Assembly (NCBI GenBank): GCA_015060395.1
Contig: SUYP01000001.1
Coordinates: forward strand, 121,058-185,057
Direction of reading: 5' to 3'
Length of the DNA: 64,000 nt
Source of the DNA: Bacteroidales bacterium
GTDB lineage: Bacteria; Bacteroidota; Bacteroidia; Bacteroidales; UBA932
Below, piece by piece: positions 16,558 through 25,000 of the stretch. The position numbers and the translations under genes are program-made. How positions within the stretch are numbered: position 1 is the stretch's first letter; each line of letters starts with the position of its first letter. The notes beneath the pieces were generated by a model. That model was given only the letters and a program-made list of their open reading frames with translations, was not told the origin of the DNA and made no database searches.

Positions 16558-19050
16558 ATGGCTCAGAGCAAGAAAACAAATAAGAAGAAGGAGAAGCGTA
16601 ACGGCTTCTCATTCTTTTCTGATATGGATCCGGACAAGAAGTCATTGGCAATAAAGGGATTGGGCGTACTGGTCGGAGTGTTTGCCCTCTTTACACTGGT
16701 CGCTACGGTATCATATCTTTTCACCTGGCAGACCGATCAAAGCTTGATGTCACAGCCTGATATGCTTGACAAGGAAATTGATGTGGCCAATGCAGCCGGT
16801 AAGATCGGATACCGCTGGGGACATTTCCTGGTATGCCGTTTTCTCGGTCTCGGAAGCTTTGCATTGATATTCCTGATGGGAGCTGCTGCATACAGACTGT
16901 TCTTCTGGAACAGGAGCATAGGCTTCCTTAAAACCACATTCATTACGGTCAGCGGGGCTTTTCTGGCTTCTATGATACTGGCATTCATATCGATGCAGTT
17001 CACTTCGGACACATTCTTCGGAGGGGGACTGGGTGGTGATGCCGGCCACGGAGTCGTTATGTGGATGACAAATCTTGTCGGTGGTATTGTCACTGCCGTA
17101 CTGATAGTCGTTACCACTGTTGCCTGGCTCCTGTTCGCCAGCGGAAGATTTGCCCATTGGCTTGCTGTCGCCGGTATGAAGGAAGAAAGCGAGGTCTCGA
17201 TTGATGATATGGATCTGAGTGAGGTGGTATCTCAGAATGTACCTGAGACTCTGTATGATGATGAAATTATCATTGACGAGGAAGTTATTGCAGCGTCTGA
17301 GCCGGAAGATGCTCCGGAGGAGATTGTGATAGCGGAAGAACCTGACCCGGAAACTCCGGCTGAGGACCCGCAGCCGCAATCAGGGGAAACAATTCTTGCA
17401 GAAGGGGCCGATCAGCCTCAGACCGCGGAAGGTGGGATAGAAATAATCCGTAATTATAATCCGGATGAGATTGTTACTGAGGAGCTTGAGAGGATCGACA
17501 ACAGGGCTGAACTCGAGAGGTACGAGTTCCCTTCGATCGATCTGCTGGATGATTATGCTGACGGACAGCATACTGTTTCGAAAGAAGAGCTTGAGATCAA
17601 TAACAACAGGATCAGGGCTACTTTGATGAATTATAAGATCGAAGTGATGCAGGTTTCAGCTGTAGTGGGACCGACAGTGACTCTCTACAAGGTCGTTCCT
17701 GCTCCGGGCGTCAAGGTCTCTGCCATAGAGAATCTGCACAGAGAAATCGGTATGGCACTTGGAGCAAAGGGAGTGCGTGTAGTCGTACTTCCGGATTGTG
17801 TGGGTATCGAGGTCGCAAACAGAGAACCTTCGATCGTACCGTTGAAGAAGACTCTGAATGACGATTCATTCAGAAATACTAAATACGAGCTTCCTATTGC
17901 TATAGGATATACAATCACGAGGAAGGTAAAGACCTTCGATCTTGCTTCAGCACCGCATCTTCTTGTTGCGGGTGCGACACAGCAGGGTAAGTCGGTCGGC
18001 TTGAACGTGATCATTTCATCACTTCTTTATGCCAAGCATCCTTCCGAGCTTAAGTTCGTGTTCATTGACCCTAAGATGGTCGAGTTTACCTCATATAACG
18101 CTCTTCTGAAGCACTATCTGGCTGTAATGCCTATGGCTGCAAGTGAGGAGGATGAAAAGGAGCACGCAATAGTCAAGGATGCAAAGCAGGCCGAAATGGT
18201 GCTGAATTCCCTCTGTATCGAGATGGACGAGAGGTACAAGCTACTTGCATTGGCTGGAGTCAATAACCTGAAGCTCTACAATGAGAAATATAAGGACCGC
18301 TATCTTCTTCCTACCGAGGGACATAAGTATCTGCCTTACCTTGTGGTCGTGATTGACGAGTATGCCGACCTTACAATGGCTGGAGGTGCCGGGCCAGAGG
18401 CGAGAAAGTCTGCGAAGAACATAGAAGCGGCTATAGTGCGTCTTGCCCAGAAGGGAAGGGCGGCCGGAATACACGTGATCATTGCCACACAGCGTCCGTC
18501 GGTCAATGTCATCACAGGTCTCATCAAGACGAACTTCCCGACCAGAATCGCCTTCAGAGTGGTTTCCAGGGTCGATTCCGCCACTATCCTCGATACAAAC
18601 GGAGCTGAGAACCTGATCGGTAGGGGAGATATGCTGTACTATGCCGGAGTCGAAATGGAACGTGTGCAGTGCGCTCTGGTAAGTATGGCCGAGATAAACA
18701 GGATCACTGAGTTCATCGGCAGTCAGACAGGATACAAGAAATCTTACAATACGCCATATTATCTGCCTGTACCTGAGTCTCAGGATGGGGAGACAAGCGG
18801 TGGAAGCATCGATATGCAGAACATAGATCCGTTGTTCGAAGATGCCGCCCGTATGGTGGTTACGACACAAAAAGGCTCTACTTCCGACCTTCAGAGACGT
18901 TTAGGTATGGGATATGCAAGAGCAGGACGTGTTATGGACCAGCTTGAGGGTGCAGGTATAGTGGGGCCTCAGGAAGGCTCGAAGCCTCGTCAGGTACTGG
19001 TTGCTGATTTTGCGGAACTCGATGAGATCCTTTCACATTTTATACATTGA
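16558..19050 (+). CDS. ftsK: FtsK/SpoIIIE DNA translocase
   Basis: 830 residues. A basic N terminus and four predicted membrane segments (about 35-55, 85-108, 120-145, 165-193) precede an acidic Pro/Glu-rich linker (about 205-310). The RecA-like motor has Walker A GATQQGKS (472-479) and Walker B VVVIDEYADL (around Asp600). The C-terminal winged-helix gamma domain (about 760-825) contains STSDLQRRLGMGYARAG, which reads chromosomal KOPS-type sequences. The protein pumps DNA at the division septum and helps resolve chromosome dimers. It is coupled upstream to DUF4290 and downstream to the LolA-like gene by one-base stop-start gaps. Confidence 0.95.
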   Translation: MAQSKKTNKKKEKRNGFSFFSDMDPDKKSLAIKGLGVLVGVFALFTLVATVSYLFTWQTDQSLMSQPDMLDKEIDVANAAGKIGYRWGHFLVCRFLGLGSFALIFLMGAAAYRLFFWNRSIGFLKTTFITVSGAFLASMILAFISMQFTSDTFFGGGLGGDAGHGVVMWMTNLVGGIVTAVLIVVTTVAWLLFASGRFAHWLAVAGMKEESEVSIDDMDLSEVVSQNVPETLYDDEIIIDEEVIAASEPEDAPEEIVIAEEPDPETPAEDPQPQSGETILAEGADQPQTAEGGIEIIRNYNPDEIVTEELERIDNRAELERYEFPSIDLLDDYADGQHTVSKEELEINNNRIRATLMNYKIEVMQVSAVVGPTVTLYKVVPAPGVKVSAIENLHREIGMALGAKGVRVVVLPDCVGIEVANREPSIVPLKKTLNDDSFRNTKYELPIAIGYTITRKVKTFDLASAPHLLVAGATQQGKSVGLNVIISSLLYAKHPSELKFVFIDPKMVEFTSYNALLKHYLAVMPMAASEEDEKEHAIVKDAKQAEMVLNSLCIEMDERYKLLALAGVNNLKLYNEKYKDRYLLPTEGHKYLPYLVVVIDEYADLTMAGGAGPEARKSAKNIEAAIVRLAQKGRAAGIHVIIATQRPSVNVITGLIKTNFPTRIAFRVVSRVDSATILDTNGAENLIGRGDMLYYAGVEMERVQCALVSMAEINRITEFIGSQTGYKKSYNTPYYLPVPESQDGETSGGSIDMQNIDPLFEDAARMVVTTQKGSTSDLQRRLGMGYARAGRVMDQLEGAGIVGPQEGSKPRQVLVADFAELDEILSHFIH

Positions 19051-19051
19051 T

Positions 19052-19669
19052 ATGAATATGATTCTCAGATACCTTGCTGCAATACTGCTGGCTGTACTGC
19101 CGGCAGTATGCACTGAGGCTCAGGATATGTCGGCTCTAGAAGGATTATATGCCGGATTCTCTTCAGACTGCGTCGTGCTGGAGTGCAGTTATAAGATTGA
19201 TGCTGAAGGTGTTGCGGTAGGAGGAGAATGCCAGGTGGAATTACAAGGTGACCGTTACAGGATGAAGGGAAACGGCCTCGAAGTGATCTGTGACTCAGAG
19301 TCGGTCTGGGTGATGGATGAGGCTGTCAAGGAAGTCGTAATAGAGCCTGTCGGGGATGATGTGTCTTCTTATATGGCCAATCCGGCCATCCTTTTCCGCG
19401 ATCTGGAAAAGGTTTATGATGTGGTTTCAGTGTCCTCGGTCAATGCTGGGACGAAATACAGGCTTCAGGCCCGTGTTGACTGCGGGATAGATAAGGCTGA
19501 ACTTGTGATAAGCGGATCGTCACAGATTCGTAGCGCAGTGTTTACTTTTGATGATGGGAGCGTAATGACAGTCAATGTGTCGTCTATGAAAACGCTTCCT
19601 CGGAAGGCTCCTGAGTGGTTCCGTCCTGGAAAATTCGATTCAGACTGGGTGATTACGGATCTCCGTTGA
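19052..19669 (+). CDS. LolA-like outer-membrane lipoprotein carrier
   Basis: 205 residues. A signal peptide (MNMILRYLAAILLAVLPAVC, cleavage near EAQD) precedes one beta-rich domain with LolA/LolB features: QGDRYRMKGNGLEVICDSES followed by a VWVMD strand and an F-x-F hydrophobic cup region. LolA carries lipoproteins across the periplasm. In Bacteroidetes a lolA-like gene often follows ftsK, which supports the call. The start at 19052 leaves one base after the ftsK stop; an upstream extension inside ftsK is not credible. Confidence 0.8.
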   Translation: MNMILRYLAAILLAVLPAVCTEAQDMSALEGLYAGFSSDCVVLECSYKIDAEGVAVGGECQVELQGDRYRMKGNGLEVICDSESVWVMDEAVKEVVIEPVGDDVSSYMANPAILFRDLEKVYDVVSVSSVNAGTKYRLQARVDCGIDKAELVISGSSQIRSAVFTFDDGSVMTVNVSSMKTLPRKAPEWFRPGKFDSDWVITDLR

Positions 19670-19687
19670 TTATTTTTTCAGCAGGGG

Positions 19688-20485
19688 TTACCAGCTGCCG
19701 CCAGCTCCACCTCCGCCGAATGAACCTCCTCCAAAGCCGCCGAAGCCTCCGAAACCACCGCCTCCGAAGCTTCCTCCGCCGAATCCGCCACCTCGTGTTG
19801 GATTCCATCCTCCGAAATCATCGCCTATCGTGATGACCGGCCCTCTGAACACATTCCTGCCGCCATTTCCTCTCCCTCCTCTTGAATTGTTGTCCTTGGA
19901 CACGAGTACTATCACGACCAGTATGATGAAGAGTATGAACATTGTTGCTATGATCGCGGCAATTTCATCCCCCTCCTCAGTATCCCTCATTTCGGAAATC
20001 TCGCCGGAAGCCAGCTTCATAAGCATCTCGCAGGCTTCTTCCACTCCGCTGAAATAATCATTTCCCATAAAATGAGGTATCATCCTGTCATTGATTATCC
20101 TTTTCGCGTATGCGTCCGGAATCGCGCCTTCAAGACCGTATCCTACGGCTATGAATACCTGGCCTGATGATGTGTTTTTCGGCTTGACCAGAACGACTAC
20201 ACCGTTGTCGAACTTAGCGGAGCCTACACCCCATTCCAGGCCTATTCTGGTGGCATATTCAGACGAACTGTAACCTTCCAGATCGTGTACTGTGACCACG
20301 GCGATCTGGTTGGATGTGGAGTCATCGAATGCTACCAGCATCTTTTCTAGTCCCTCCTCCTGATCTGCCGTAAACAGGTCGGCAAGGTCGTTGACCAGAC
20401 GTGCCGGCTCAGGACGAGACGGGATGGCTGTCGCTGATATGATGAACGTCAGCGCGCCGAGAAATGAAATTATGCATTTTTTCAT
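19688..20485 (-). CDS. TPM-domain membrane protein with glycine-rich tail
   Basis: 265 residues. A signal peptide (1-20) precedes a periplasmic TPM domain (about 28-150; VNDLADLFTADQEEGLEKML, GVVVLVKP, GYGLEGAIPD), a membrane segment (about 177-197) and a tail from about 205 that is almost entirely Gly with Phe and Ser. This is the YgcG/Psb32 arrangement, in which the Gly-rich end is typical. Molecular function is not firmly known; some TPM domains act as phosphatases and others act in membrane protein turnover. It is the last gene of a LemA-TPM-TPM operon and starts two bases after its neighbour's stop. Confidence 0.85.
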   Translation of the reverse strand: MKKCIISFLGALTFIISATAIPSRPEPARLVNDLADLFTADQEEGLEKMLVAFDDSTSNQIAVVTVHDLEGYSSSEYATRIGLEWGVGSAKFDNGVVVLVKPKNTSSGQVFIAVGYGLEGAIPDAYAKRIINDRMIPHFMGNDYFSGVEEACEMLMKLASGEISEMRDTEEGDEIAAIIATMFILFIILVVIVLVSKDNNSRGGRGNGGRNVFRGPVITIGDDFGGWNPTRGGGFGGGSFGGGGFGGFGGFGGGSFGGGGAGGSW

Positions 20486-20487
20486 AG

Positions 20488-20931
20488 TCAGTCCTGTTTG
20501 CCGAATGAGATATCGTCCGGCTGTTCGTTGATATCGTCGCTGGAATAAGGGAAATAGTCCTTGAGTTTCAGACCGACAGACATTACGGCCTCCTTTAATC
20601 CTTCAGTATATTTCCCTTCGCGGAATCGAGTGGCCATAGTATCTTTTATATCCTCCCAGAAATGCTCAGGGACGCGCTCGTTTATGCCTTTGTCGCCGAT
20701 TATTGCGAATACCTTCGTGTTGCACGCCAGATATATAAGCACTCCGTTTCTGAGTGCCGTACGATGCATACCCAGCCTGCCGAATACTTCTTCCGCTCTA
20801 TGCATCGGGTCACCGGCACACTCTCCGTCAATATGTATGCGTATTTCGCCTGATGTCCCTTTTTCTGCAAGTCTGACCGCGTCCACAACAGTAGCCTGCT
20901 GGTCCGCGGTCAGGAAATCTTCCGGTCTCAT
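20488..20931 (-). CDS. Short TPM-domain protein
   Basis: 147 residues with no signal peptide. A TPM domain is visible from the N terminus (FLTADQQATVVDAVRLAEKG, GEIRIHID, GVLIYLACN, IIGDKGINERVPEHFWE). It is the cytoplasmic-facing partner commonly encoded between LemA and the Gly-rich TPM protein. The pair may work as a membrane-associated complex. Spacing is 11 bp from lemA and 2 bp to the next TPM gene, so the three are surely one transcript. Confidence 0.85.
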   Translation of the reverse strand: MRPEDFLTADQQATVVDAVRLAEKGTSGEIRIHIDGECAGDPMHRAEEVFGRLGMHRTALRNGVLIYLACNTKVFAIIGDKGINERVPEHFWEDIKDTMATRFREGKYTEGLKEAVMSVGLKLKDYFPYSSDDINEQPDDISFGKQD

Positions 20932-20942
20932 ATATCTGAAAC

Positions 20943-21533
20943 TTAAAATTCTACCTTTGGAGCTGTCTCTGCACCGGCCTGAGCTTCAAAATAACCCTTC
21001 TTCTCGAATCCGAAGATTGAAGCGATGATGTTGTCAGGGAATTTGCGGATCATTGTGTTATAGACCTTAGCAGCGTCGTTGAACTTCATTCTCTCAGTAG
21101 CGATCCTGTTCTCTGTACCTTCGAGCTGGGCCTGGAGTTCGCTGAACTGCTGATTGGCCTTGAGATCAGGATAATTCTCCTGGATCAGAAGAAGACGTCC
21201 AAGTGCAGTGGAAAGTTCGCCCTGGGCTTCGTTGAACTTTGCGATGGCCTCTTCCGAGAGGTTTGCAGGATCTACTGTCATCTGAGTGGCCTTGGCACGT
21301 GCTGCAATCACATTTTCAAGTGTGGCAGATTCGTGCTCGGCATATCCTTTTACTGTAGCCACAAGGTTCGGAATGAGATCGGCCCTACGCTGATAGACGT
21401 TTTCCACCTGTGCCCAGGCATTCTGGACATTTTCGTCCTCGGTTACCATATTGTTATATGCTCCCTTTACCCAAAGGAATCCGCCGATAAGAATGGCGGC
21501 GATGATGATTAATGTTACAAGTCCTTTTTTCAT
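20943..21533 (-). CDS. lemA: LemA family protein
   Basis: 196 residues. A single N-terminal membrane helix (LVTLIIIAAILIGGFLWV) is followed by the LemA helical domain with its hallmark segments NMVTEDENVQNAWAQVENVY, QRRADLIPNLVATVKGYA and NYPDLKANQQFSELQAQLEG. The family has an outside N terminus and a long cytoplasmic alpha-helical part; its role is uncertain, although operons with TPM-domain proteins are widespread. It lies 23 bp after the FISUMP lipoprotein gene in the same direction. Confidence 0.95.
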   Translation of the reverse strand: MKKGLVTLIIIAAILIGGFLWVKGAYNNMVTEDENVQNAWAQVENVYQRRADLIPNLVATVKGYAEHESATLENVIAARAKATQMTVDPANLSEEAIAKFNEAQGELSTALGRLLLIQENYPDLKANQQFSELQAQLEGTENRIATERMKFNDAAKVYNTMIRKFPDNIIASIFGFEKKGYFEAQAGAETAPKVEF

Positions 21534-21556
21534 AATCGGTTATGGATTGTTTCTCG

Positions 21557-22609
21557 TTATTTATTGCGTACGCATCTTACATTCGCTCCGAACGACTCTG
21601 TATCGCCCTTTCCGATCTGGAGGTCAGGCTGGTCACAGATGATGTAGCGGTAGTAGGCCATATCTTCGCCTTCCACCTTGTCTGCAGTCCAGAATGCTGC
21701 GTATTCATTTATTCCGAAGAATGCTGCTGTAGGATAGCTTCCGTCTTCAGCTTTTTCGCCGAGATTTGCATAGCCGGCTGGAATGGCGGCCAGTTTGCTC
21801 TTGTTTGTGAACTCTCCCACAGTAGGCCAGTATTCCCACATCTCCGTATCATTGAATGAAATGTTTGACATAAGGTCAGCGGCGATTCCTTTTGCCGGTT
21901 TTCCGACAACAGCCTTGGCATCCGGATTGATGGAATTGACCAGAGCCACCCATTCTGCGTCAGTAGGAAGTCTCCATCCTTCAGGGCAGGCCTGCATCGC
22001 CTCCTCGTATGTGTAGAAGTTTCCGAATACGTTAAGCATAGCTGGAGCATTGGTGTAAGATACTCCGTATGATGGATTTGCAAGGTTGTTCCTGAACCAC
22101 TCCACTCCGTCGTGCTCGACGTAATAGTATGTCGTGTTGTCTGTGTTGATCTTTTTGTCGGTCGTGAGGATTCCGGTGCCTTTGATGGTACCGTTGAGAC
22201 CGCCTTTTACAACGGTCGTATAGGCCGATGCGTAAGAACTGGTATATCCGTCTGCAAAGCCATAGCAGCTGACCGTATATGTGCCGAGGCTGTCAGGGAA
22301 GTGATATCTGAAAGAACCGTCAGACTCGTGGCCTTCCGGTGTGAGCCCGTTCTCCAGTCTGGTTGTGTCAGACTTCGACATTCCTGGCGAAACTCTCCAC
22401 GAATATCCTATCCCTTTGCCTTCCGGATGGCTGAGGCCTCTAGGAGTTATGATCAGCACATCTTTAGGAGAAATATATCCGGGAACACTGAATCTCAGCA
22501 TTCCGTCAAGGGATGGAGAAGCTTCTGTGTCTTTGTCTTTTTTGCAGCTGGCGGCAGAAGCTACGACAGCAACTGCCAGAATGATGGAGTATAGCTTTCT
22601 GAAACTCAT
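21557..22609 (-). CDS. FISUMP-domain surface lipoprotein
   Basis: 350 residues. The lipoprotein signal ends at the lipobox ASAASC (Cys22), followed by an acidic stretch (KKDKDTEAS) like the Bacteroidetes lipoprotein export signal, so it probably faces outward. A middle beta-rich region (about 35-135) looks like an immunoglobulin/PKD-type domain. The C-terminal half carries the Fibrobacter succinogenes major paralogous (FISUMP) pattern: GVEWFRNNLANP, NFYTYEEAMQACPEGWRLP, DAEWVALVNSI. The domain's role is unknown. It is the first gene of the minus-strand operon with lemA. Confidence 0.8.
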   Translation of the reverse strand: MSFRKLYSIILAVAVVASAASCKKDKDTEASPSLDGMLRFSVPGYISPKDVLIITPRGLSHPEGKGIGYSWRVSPGMSKSDTTRLENGLTPEGHESDGSFRYHFPDSLGTYTVSCYGFADGYTSSYASAYTTVVKGGLNGTIKGTGILTTDKKINTDNTTYYYVEHDGVEWFRNNLANPSYGVSYTNAPAMLNVFGNFYTYEEAMQACPEGWRLPTDAEWVALVNSINPDAKAVVGKPAKGIAADLMSNISFNDTEMWEYWPTVGEFTNKSKLAAIPAGYANLGEKAEDGSYPTAAFFGINEYAAFWTADKVEGEDMAYYRYIICDQPDLQIGKGDTESFGANVRCVRNK

Positions 22610-22672
22610 TTCTTTCTGTCAATTTTTATATTACAATCCTGCAAATATGGCTATTTTAATTTGAAAAACCGC

Positions 22673-22680
22673 TACCTTTG
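22673..22680 (+). promoter_or_regulatory. -7 promoter element for apbE
   Basis: TACCTTTG matches TAnnTTTG, 27 bp before the apbE ATG. The gene on the other side is divergent. Confidence 0.6.
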
Positions 22681-22707
22681 TGCAAATACTTTGCCTAAGA
22701 GGTCAAT

Positions 22708-23763
22708 ATGAGAAGTCTGGTCAATATTTTTTTGTGTTTTTTCGCGTTGCTTGCTGCATATTCCTGCACTCAGTCGGGCGGATATGTGACAATTACGGGA
22801 TTTGCCCAGGGAGGAACCTATACTGTCAAGATCAATACTGATGGAGTGACGGTGCCGGCCGAGGAGATCCGTGATTCGATAGACTGCATCCTCAAGGATA
22901 TAGACAATTCCCTTTCGGGCTATAACAGGAAATCTGTTCTGAGCCGTTTCAATTCCGGCGAAGCAGTCGTGCCTGATACGCTTTTCACGGAAATATACGC
23001 TATAGGAAGGGAGGTCTTCGACCTGACCGGGGGCGCTGTGGATGTTGCGGCGGCTCCTTTGTTCGATATCTGGGGCTTCGGCTTTGCCAATGATTCCCTT
23101 CCGTCTGCCGATGAAGTCAGAGAGACTATGCTCTCTTGTGGAATGAACCGTTTGAAAGATGATCTGTATGACGCAATTGCCGAAGATGGGAGCCTTGAGC
23201 CTACCGATCTTCTGCTGGAGGACGGTGAATTGCCTGAACTCAACTATAATGCAATCGCACAGGGATATAGCTGTGATCTGGTCGCACGTTATCTGTATTC
23301 TGTCGGAGTCAAGGATATGCTCGTCGATATAGGTGAGATCTTCTGTGATGGCGTCAATCCATCCGGACAGGCCTGGACATTGGGTATAGACCGCCCTGTG
23401 GACGGCAATAATGACCCGGGTGCGCAGATTCAGGGCATATTCCGCTCTCCGGCAGGCCCTCACGGTATAGTGACATCCGGGAATTACCGTAAGTTCTACG
23501 TCAGGGATGGCAGGAAATACGCCCATACGGTAGATCCCCGTACCGGATATCCGGTGCAGCATACCTTGCTCAGCGCTACGATTGTTGCGGAGAATGCCGT
23601 TATGGCTGATGCATACGCGACATATTGTATGGTAATCGGACTTGATGCTTCCCGTGAGTTCCTCACATCCCGGCCGGATCTCGAGGGATGTCTCATATAT
23701 GATGAAGGCGGCAGTTTCCAGACCTGGTGTTCAGATGGCTTTGTTCTGGATACTACGATGTAA
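22708..23763 (+). CDS. apbE: FAD:protein FMN transferase (ApbE)
   Basis: 351 residues. A lipoprotein signal peptide ends at the lipobox AAYSC. ApbE landmarks follow: FAQGGTYTVKI, SLSGYNRKSVLSRFN, EVFDLTGGAVDVAAAPLFDIWGFG, LNYNAIAQGYSCDLVA, MLVDIGEI, HGIVTSGNYRKFY and YAHTVDPRTGYPV. The enzyme attaches FMN to Thr of target flavoproteins such as Rnf or Nqr subunits in the periplasm, using FAD and Mg2+ or similar divalent ions. No target gene is visible in this window. It is a single-gene unit between divergent and convergent neighbours. Confidence 0.94.
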   Translation: MRSLVNIFLCFFALLAAYSCTQSGGYVTITGFAQGGTYTVKINTDGVTVPAEEIRDSIDCILKDIDNSLSGYNRKSVLSRFNSGEAVVPDTLFTEIYAIGREVFDLTGGAVDVAAAPLFDIWGFGFANDSLPSADEVRETMLSCGMNRLKDDLYDAIAEDGSLEPTDLLLEDGELPELNYNAIAQGYSCDLVARYLYSVGVKDMLVDIGEIFCDGVNPSGQAWTLGIDRPVDGNNDPGAQIQGIFRSPAGPHGIVTSGNYRKFYVRDGRKYAHTVDPRTGYPVQHTLLSATIVAENAVMADAYATYCMVIGLDASREFLTSRPDLEGCLIYDEGGSFQTWCSDGFVLDTTM

Positions 23764-23768
23764 GTGGC

Positions 23769-24884
23769 TTACATTGAAGATATTATTTCCAGCGACCTGA
23801 TAAGGGCAGTGATCAGCTGTTCAGTAATGCTGATGATGAATGCCGGGCAGATTCCGAGAGTCTGAAGACAGAGGGTTATGATTATTGCCGGGATTATGAT
23901 GCCGGTCAAGGGCAGTGAGATGAGATTTGTGATGAGGAAGTGTTTCGGGAATGTTCCGAAGTAGTGCCAGGCCAGTGGGGCGGTGGTCAGCTGGCAGGCA
24001 ACGGACATAGCAGCGGCATTCCATACCTTTCGTGCAGCCTTTATCATAGGACGGTCCTCATATATGCTTCCTGGCCATAGGGACTGGAGAGGCGGCAATA
24101 TGAATGCAATCCCAGCCATCGCGGCGTATGAGAGCTGGAATCCGACGTTTCTGATTGATGACGGAGACAGTACGAGCTGTATGATCAATGCGGAAAAAAG
24201 AATCTGTCCCGTGCTGTGATGCCTGTGTGTCAGGCGTGCAGTTTCCCCGAGAAATATAAACAGAAAGGCCCTTGCTGTCGAAGGCCCGGCTCCGGTTGCC
24301 GCAGTATATAAACCGCATAGCAGGATGATTGCCAAAGACCTTGGAATCCAGATCTTCCTGTAATTGCCCGCTAACGAAAGCGCTTGATTCATAATAGCAT
24401 AGACTATGCCCAGATGCAGGCCTGAAAGAGCCAGTATATGTGATGCTCCGCTGTTTCTGAAGGCCTCCGTGATCCATCCCGGTATGTCGCTTCTTTCTCC
24501 CGTGATCAGAGCCTTGGCTATGGCGTTGGCGTTCTTGTCTGTAAAAGGTATGCGGTCGATTGCATCCTGCATCCTTCTTCCGAGACTTTCCGCCCATATT
24601 ATGAAATCTCCATCAGACAAACTTACGGAAATGTGTGATGACGTGAATGCACATAACATTCCGGATGAGAATGCCGCTGTTCCGGTCAGGATGCATAAAG
24701 TGCTGGTCCTGAATGTTTTTCTTGAAGGATGTATAAGCGTAAACAGGCATATTGCAGTGACGGCCAGTGCCGCTGCCGGACTGGTTGTATCCATACCTGA
24801 AAGGCTGATTCCTGAATATGCTGCCAGAAGAACTCCGGCCGTGAAAGGTAACGCGAACCCCGCAGTCTCTCTCTCCACTCTCAT
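23769..24884 (-). CDS. ComEC/Rec2 competence-domain membrane protein, short form
   Basis: 371 residues with many membrane segments. The Competence domain signature is clear: LITGERSDIPGWITEAFRNS, GASHILALSGLHLGIVYAIM, TGAGPSTARAFLF, NVGFQLSYAAMAGI and ITNLISLPLTGIIIPA. In ComEC this domain forms the inner-membrane DNA channel. The protein lacks the C-terminal metallo-beta-lactamase domain of full-length ComEC, and the N-terminal domain is reduced, so it is about half the usual size. I see no broken remnant downstream, because apbE ends five bases away. The ATG at 24884 was chosen over an upstream one that would overlap the promoter region of ackA. Confidence 0.88.
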   Translation of the reverse strand: MRVERETAGFALPFTAGVLLAAYSGISLSGMDTTSPAAALAVTAICLFTLIHPSRKTFRTSTLCILTGTAAFSSGMLCAFTSSHISVSLSDGDFIIWAESLGRRMQDAIDRIPFTDKNANAIAKALITGERSDIPGWITEAFRNSGASHILALSGLHLGIVYAIMNQALSLAGNYRKIWIPRSLAIILLCGLYTAATGAGPSTARAFLFIFLGETARLTHRHHSTGQILFSALIIQLVLSPSSIRNVGFQLSYAAMAGIAFILPPLQSLWPGSIYEDRPMIKAARKVWNAAAMSVACQLTTAPLAWHYFGTFPKHFLITNLISLPLTGIIIPAIIITLCLQTLGICPAFIISITEQLITALIRSLEIISSM

Positions 24885-24922
24885 TTCGTTCCTGTTTTTT
24901 GCGAATGTAGCGATTATTTTTA

Positions 24923-24930
24923 TAACTTTG
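24923..24930 (+). promoter_or_regulatory. -7 promoter element for ackA
   Basis: TAACTTTG matches TAnnTTTG and lies 70 bp before the ackA ATG, giving a leader of about 60 bases. Confidence 0.6.
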
Positions 24931-25000
24931 CAAAGATGTGCTGTAATTTCTTTAGAAATTGCAGATAACGGTGTAAAAATCAATTTAAATTATAATAGAA

